From contig JAJYGZ010000371.1 in NCBI GenBank assembly GCA_021790495.1, forward strand, positions 1 to 9,654: a stretch of 9,654 bases of DNA. Reading direction: 5' to 3'. Below the pieces are notes generated by a model. It was given only the letters and a program-made list of their open reading frames with translations, was not told where the DNA came from and ran no database searches. The DNA comes from Actinomycetes bacterium (GTDB lineage Bacteria > Actinomycetota > Acidimicrobiia > Acidimicrobiales > Acidimicrobiaceae). Position numbers and translations under genes: made by a program. This document shows, one piece after another, positions 6,566 through 9,654 of this stretch; position 1 is the stretch's first letter; each line of letters opens with the position of its first letter.

Positions 6566-7282
6566 ATGGAAGTCGCGAGAACCACGTTGTTGCGCTGGGC
6601 GGAGGCATTGGCGGGATCAGCGATGACCGGGATGGGTTTCACCAAGAGCCTATATGAAACCGAGCGATTCGAAGAGATTCTTCATGTCGCCTCCGAGATT
6701 CGCTTTGCGGCCGATATCGCAGGCATCGGAATCGCCGACCAAGCATCCACCGACGACATCTACGATCACTGGCTCCACTCGGTTGGCGCTGGCGTACCGG
6801 GCTACGTCACGCCCAAAGCGGCCGTCGCCGCGATTGTCGGAAACGACCGAGGCGAGATCCTCTTGGTCCAGCGCTCCGACTCCGGCATTTGGCTCTATCC
6901 CACCGGTTGGGCTGACGTCGGATATTCGCCGGCGGAGGTAGCGGTGAAAGAGGTGCTCGAGGAGACGGGAATTGAGATCGAGCCGGTGCGACTGGTCGCG
7001 GTAATGGACGGGATGCGCCGGGGCTTTACCGCGGTGCCGCTTTATTCGATGATCTTTTACTGCCGTGCCATTGGCGGTTCGTTGCGGGCCCACCCGCTTG
7101 AAACCCGCGATGTAGGCTGGTTTAGCCGCGACAAGCTCCCTAGCCCGTTGGCTCACGGCGACAAGTGGCTTCCTATGGCGTTTCGAGCTATCGACGGCGC
7201 AATCGAACCGACGCATTTCGATCCGGTGCGCGATCCATTTTGGCAGGGATCCAAGTCCGAGGCTAACCGCCAAGACTCCTGA
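6566..7282 (+). CDS. NUDIX hydrolase with N-terminal helical domain
   Basis: Hydrolyses a nucleoside diphosphate linked to another group; the substrate cannot be read from sequence. Residues about 8-70 (RWAEALAGSAMTGMGFTK, then YETERFEEILHVASEI) match the helical domain that precedes the NUDIX fold in one subgroup, which includes some ADP-ribose and CDP-choline pyrophosphatases. The NUDIX domain starts near TPKAAVAAIVGNDRGEILLVQR. Its box runs 114-136, GWADVGYSPAEVAVKEVLEE then TGI: the first Glu of the classical box is Tyr120 and the Arg is Lys128, but the metal-binding Glu129, Glu132 and Glu133 remain, so it is probably active. VGWFSRDKLPSPL is the usual C-terminal segment. ATG start at 6566; a purine run GGAAAGG is 13 bases upstream, further than usual, so Met20 or Met23 cannot be excluded, though they would cut the N-terminal domain. 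It stands alone and converges on the PAC2 gene. Confidence 0.9.
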   Translation: MEVARTTLLRWAEALAGSAMTGMGFTKSLYETERFEEILHVASEIRFAADIAGIGIADQASTDDIYDHWLHSVGAGVPGYVTPKAAVAAIVGNDRGEILLVQRSDSGIWLYPTGWADVGYSPAEVAVKEVLEETGIEIEPVRLVAVMDGMRRGFTAVPLYSMIFYCRAIGGSLRAHPLETRDVGWFSRDKLPSPLAHGDKWLPMAFRAIDGAIEPTHFDPVRDPFWQGSKSEANRQDS

Positions 7283-7491
7283 TCCGACGCGGCAATTCGA
7301 GCAGATCGCCTAGCCAAGGGCGTCGGCCTCGTGCTAAGTGTTCGCGCCATGTTCGCCGAGCGAGCGTGGATGAGTGATCGAGGCAAATACGGATCCATCG
7401 CGATATTTGCCGACTGCGCGGCGGATGGCGCTAATACTCCAACCATGGGGCCAACTCAAGGCCGCTGTGAGCGCTCGGCGTATCGGCCGCT

Positions 7492-8385
7492 CTATTCGAT
7501 GTCACGCCGGATTTGGCGAAGGTAGTCCTCGGCCTCGTCGACCATGTCGGTGGTTAGGCCGACCGGATCCATCGCGACGTATTCACTCAAGTCGGACGCG
7601 GAGTCCTCGATCTCCGCAACTCCGATTCGCGCGAGATAGTTGAAAACTTCGTCATCGGACTCGATGATCTTGGTGATGGTCTCCTCGTATTCGGCAACTG
7701 CGCCGTCGAAATCGCTCGGGTTTACAGAGAGCTTGAAGAGTTCCTTTAACTTGGACACCAGTGCGTGTGCTGCTTTTGGCGACGGGGTTTGGACGAGGTA
7801 GTGAGGGACCGAGGACCACATTATCGCCAGCGGCGTTCCGGCGTCGTCGAGTCCGACTTGTACCGCTCCCATGATCGTGGTTGGTCCGACATAATGGTCC
7901 GACATCAAGCCAAGTTCACGCATCAGCCTGGGCGCGTTCGAGCGTACGTTTACCTCGATCGGCAAGGTATGCGCGGTGTGAACAATTTGCCCGGCGAGGA
8001 ATACCACTTCGTCGGGGTTGAAGGTCTTGATGGTCTCGACGGCGAGAGCAGTGAAGCGCCTCCAACCAACGCGCGGTTCGACGAAGCTAATCAGAATTAC
8101 ATCGCGTTTGGTTTTTTTATCTTTGCCGCGGTAGATATTTACCGTGGGCCACTCGAGGCGTCGGCTCACACCGTCATCGCTGGTGACAAATGGTCTGTTC
8201 TCCTCGTAGTCAACGTAGGGCTCGACGTCGACCTCGGCGATTTGGCGCGCCCCGAAGACTTCCCTCAAGTAAGTGAGGGCAAGGAAACCGGATCGCGCTG
8301 GATCATCCTCGCCATCGAAAACGGCAATAAGCAACGGTTTCGTAAGCCGTTGCGGGCGACGAGTTAACCAGCAAATCTCAGCCAT
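7492..8385 (-). CDS. PAC2-family protein
   Basis: A 297-aa member of the PAC2 family (named after proteasome assembly chaperone 2), widespread in actinobacteria as soluble proteins of unsettled role. Signs are PLLIAVFDGEDDPARSGFLA (17-36), an acidic strand-turn segment near 51-66, VILISFVEPRVGWRRF (96-111), FNPDEVVFLAGQ (122-133) and the typical LPIEVNVRSN (141-150), followed by a C-terminal helical region ending EAEDYLRQIRRD. A proteasome link is only known for eukaryotic relatives; no proteasome gene lies nearby. ATG at 8385 is favoured: AAGGTG lies 6 bases upstream and could be a ribosome site, or the overlapping TAAGGT could be a -10 element. It faces the NUDIX gene across 209 bases that hold only a weak hairpin (7382-7389 with 7404-7411), and it is divergent from the GNAT gene. 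Confidence 0.88.
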   Translation of the reverse strand: MAEICWLTRRPQRLTKPLLIAVFDGEDDPARSGFLALTYLREVFGARQIAEVDVEPYVDYEENRPFVTSDDGVSRRLEWPTVNIYRGKDKKTKRDVILISFVEPRVGWRRFTALAVETIKTFNPDEVVFLAGQIVHTAHTLPIEVNVRSNAPRLMRELGLMSDHYVGPTTIMGAVQVGLDDAGTPLAIMWSSVPHYLVQTPSPKAAHALVSKLKELFKLSVNPSDFDGAVAEYEETITKIIESDDEVFNYLARIGVAEIEDSASDLSEYVAMDPVGLTTDMVDEAEDYLRQIRRDIE

Positions 8386-8391
8386 GGTTAC

Positions 8392-8397
8392 ACCTTA
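8392..8397 (-). promoter_or_regulatory. Possible -10 element (leaderless) or ribosome site of the PAC2 gene
   Basis: On the minus strand TAAGGT ends six bases before the ATG, fitting TANNNT-N6-start. The same bases contain AAGGTG, which can pair with 16S rRNA, so the two readings compete. No convincing -35 hexamer is visible 16-18 bases further up. Confidence 0.3.
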
Positions 8398-8607
8398 GCA
8401 AGATCTCGGGTCTAGCTCATGGAAGTTGTCGGGACAAATGAGAGTTCAGACTGCCGACACATTTGCACCGGGCGAGCCGGCCAACTCCAAAGGTTCCAGA
8501 GCCGTTTTGACGCTGACGCAACCGGGAGTAATCGGGTTTTGTCTGGCTTGGGAATCGGCGTGATTCGAGGTGCACTGAAGCATTCAGCGCCCGTAGCTGC
8601 TTAGATA

Positions 8608-9081
8608 ATGGAAATGGAAGTTGAATTTGTCGTGGAAGAGTTGATTTCGCCGTCGTCCGTAGATGTCGAAGGCTTGAACCACTTGATTCCCCAGCTTTCG
8701 CGAAGCGCCCCGCAATTGACCTATGCCGCGGTTCTGGAGATTTGTGCCGATCCAGACGTTGAACTAGTTGTTGCTCGCACTGGTCTGGAGGTCGTCGGAA
8801 TGCTCAGCCTGGTCCTGTTCCGGATTCCTACCGGAGTACGGGCGCTCATCGAAGACGTCGTGGTCGACGACCGAGTCCGAGGAAAGAGCCTCGGCATCGC
8901 TCTCGTCGAGCATGCGCTTGGGCGCGCTCGACTGCGCGGAGCCAAGACGGTCGACTTGACGTCGCGGCCAGACCGGGTCGCGGCGAACCGCCTTTATCGC
9001 AAGGTCGGTTTCGTCGAACGCGAAACCAACGTGTATCGTTACGTCATCGAAAACGAGTTGGATACCAAGTTGGAGAATTGA
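8608..9081 (+). CDS. GNAT-family N-acetyltransferase
   Basis: Transfers an acetyl group from acetyl-CoA to an amine; the acceptor is unknown. At 157 residues it is a single GNAT domain. VELVVARTGLEVVGMLSLVL (51-70) gives the central strands, ALIEDVVVDDRVRGKSLGIALVEHAL covers strand 4 and motif A (acetyl-CoA pyrophosphate loop, residues 89-96), and DLTSRPDRVAANRLYRKVGF is the usual end, with the Asn-Arg-Leu-Tyr helix and Gly-Phe turn. The loop reads RVRGKSLG, with Ser94 in place of the common Gly. ATG at 8608 and ATG at 8614 (Met3) are both possible; neither has a ribosome site. The preceding 222 bases hold no confident gene; TTGACG (8507-8512) with TAATCG (8529-8534) is only a weak promoter match. 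Expressed divergently from the PAC2 gene. Confidence 0.88.
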   Translation: MEMEVEFVVEELISPSSVDVEGLNHLIPQLSRSAPQLTYAAVLEICADPDVELVVARTGLEVVGMLSLVLFRIPTGVRALIEDVVVDDRVRGKSLGIALVEHALGRARLRGAKTVDLTSRPDRVAANRLYRKVGFVERETNVYRYVIENELDTKLEN

Positions 9082-9095
9082 TCGTTTCGAAGTCA

Positions 9096-9101
9096 TAGCA
9101 T
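9096..9101 (+). promoter_or_regulatory. Possible -10 element for leaderless start at 9108
   Basis: TAGCAT fits TANNNT and ends six bases before the GTG at 9108. No good -35 hexamer is seen at normal spacing (TTGATC at 9078-9083 is only 12 bases upstream) and there is no ribosome site. Confidence 0.28.
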
Positions 9102-9107
9102 TGCTAC

Positions 9108-9545
9108 GTGGTTGAAAACAGTCGCGATGATTCGGACCCACCAGTACCGCTGCCGCTTAGCGTGCTCCAGGAGCTGGAGGCCCGTGTTGAACGGAGCGCC
9201 AGGCGTCCGTACAAATCAACGACTAATTACCTGGCCGCCAGTCTCAATGAGCAAAGGCATGCCCGGCGCGTAGGACGGCATCTCGGGCTGGGGGATGACG
9301 AGATAGAAGCCCTGGTGCTTTGGCACTCGAACAAATTTCATCTTCATAACCGTGCCTCGAGACCGCCAAACCCGCCGAGTAGTCTGACCTACCGCGTGTC
9401 GGTGAGGAGACTTCCCCAAACTCGAACCGCTCGACTTGGCTACTCAGTCCGCAGGAGCCCCGCGGTTAGTTGGTTGCCGAGTTTCACCATTAATCGAAGC
9501 GTCGAGCTGCGAGCAATGTACCTGCGACTGACGCAGCGACGGTAG
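9108..9545 (+). CDS. Hypothetical protein, 145 aa
   Basis: I recognise no family. The GTG start follows the GNAT stop by 26 bases. The N-terminal part (about 1-80) looks protein-like: a Pro/Asp-rich lead, the helix LSVLQELEARVERSARR, then YLAASLNEQRHARRVGRHLG and LGDDEIEALVLWHSNKF. From about residue 85 onwards it becomes rich in Arg, Ser and Pro with no clear secondary-structure pattern (for example SRPPNPPSSLTYRVSVRR), as in non-coding sequence read by chance. A real short gene that has lost its frame near 9340, or a wholly spurious ORF, are both possible. No signal peptide or membrane segment is visible. The product would be strongly basic. Confidence 0.4.
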   Translation: MVENSRDDSDPPVPLPLSVLQELEARVERSARRPYKSTTNYLAASLNEQRHARRVGRHLGLGDDEIEALVLWHSNKFHLHNRASRPPNPPSSLTYRVSVRRLPQTRTARLGYSVRRSPAVSWLPSFTINRSVELRAMYLRLTQRR

Positions 9546-9615
9546 GACGTCGTTGACTCGGAGAGTGTCGGAGTCGACCGGTCCGTACGATCTCATATTT
9601 GCCATGGATCGCCGC

Positions 9616-9621
9616 TACAAT
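9616..9621 (+). promoter_or_regulatory. Possible -10 element of the gene starting at 9628
   Basis: TACAAT matches the actinobacterial -10 consensus in 5 of 6 bases of TATAAT and lies exactly six bases before an ATG, so transcription would begin at or next to the start codon. The -35 region is not recognisable, which is common for actinobacterial promoters. Confidence 0.45.
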
Positions 9622-9627
9622 GTCCTC

Positions 9628-9654
9628 ATGACCCAGAGGGACTCGACGTCATCA
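9628..9654 (+). CDS. Start of a further gene, cut by the window end
   Basis: Nine codons (MTQRDSTSS) run open to the last base. The only support is the well-placed TACAAT element six bases upstream and the lack of any other gene in 9546-9654. Nothing can be said about the product. Confidence 0.35.

Noticed and set aside
7382..7411. Hairpin in the NUDIX/PAC2 convergent spacer as a bidirectional terminator
   Set aside because: Only 8 AT-rich base pairs around a 14-base loop and no T run on either side.
7492..8385. Plus-strand 200-codon frame opposite the PAC2 gene (7765-8367)
   Set aside because: The minus-strand translation matches PAC2 motifs throughout, so the plus-strand frame is a shadow.
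8505..8534. TTGACG/TAATCG as the GNAT promoter
   Set aside because: The -10 match is poor and it lies more than 70 bases from the start; recorded only as a weak possibility.
8419..8604. 61-codon ORF between PAC2 and GNAT
   Set aside because: No ribosome site or family resemblance, and composition consistent with chance; ending 3 bases before GNAT is the only support.

Overview
The window is ordinary-looking chromosomal DNA of an actinobacterium. The groEL tail, the actinobacterial-type coproheme decarboxylase, the PAC2-family protein and the GTG/TTG starts with short overlaps all point that way. A deep lineage such as Acidimicrobiia would fit the moderate GC content, but that placement is inference. 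I see no insertion sequence, phage gene, CRISPR array, tRNA or rRNA.

Layout. 1-870 is the 3' part of a chaperonin gene (groEL), closed by a strong hairpin terminator (901-945). 1065-4249 is a two-gene unit: a putative lipoprotein whose stop overlaps (GTGA) the start of a large FtsH-like membrane AAA+ metalloprotease. That protease frame is broken by one in-frame TGA (2507-2509) ten codons before the Walker A motif, so it reads as two open frames (1784-2509 and 2564-4249). 4344-5054 is chdC/hemQ, the last enzyme of the coproporphyrin-dependent heme pathway; a possible 30-aa ORF (4246-4338) bridges the gap before it. 5186-6299 is a LarE-type sulfur transferase followed after one base by a small NIL-domain protein, with a possible third coupled ORF (6296-6535). 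6566-7282 is a NUDIX hydrolase with an N-terminal helical extension. A PAC2-family gene (7492-8385) lies on the minus strand, convergent with NUDIX and divergent from a GNAT acetyltransferase (8608-9081). An unrecognised 145-aa ORF (9108-9545) follows, and a new gene probably begins at 9628 and runs off the end.

How the parts relate. The lipoprotein and protease are probably co-translated and may act together in envelope quality control. LarE and the NIL protein are probably co-transcribed and suggest a sulfur-transfer step. The other genes are mainly neighbours rather than a pathway.

Most notable points: (i) the in-frame TGA in an otherwise intact FtsH-like gene, which leaves no standard start codon able to rescue the Walker A motif; (ii) the unusual build of that protease (four membrane segments, long insertions in the AAA+ domain, HEACH zinc motif); (iii) four starts preceded by TANNNT exactly six bases upstream, consistent with leaderless transcription; (iv) the larE-NIL pair. 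I did not find a convincing wholly new multi-gene system.
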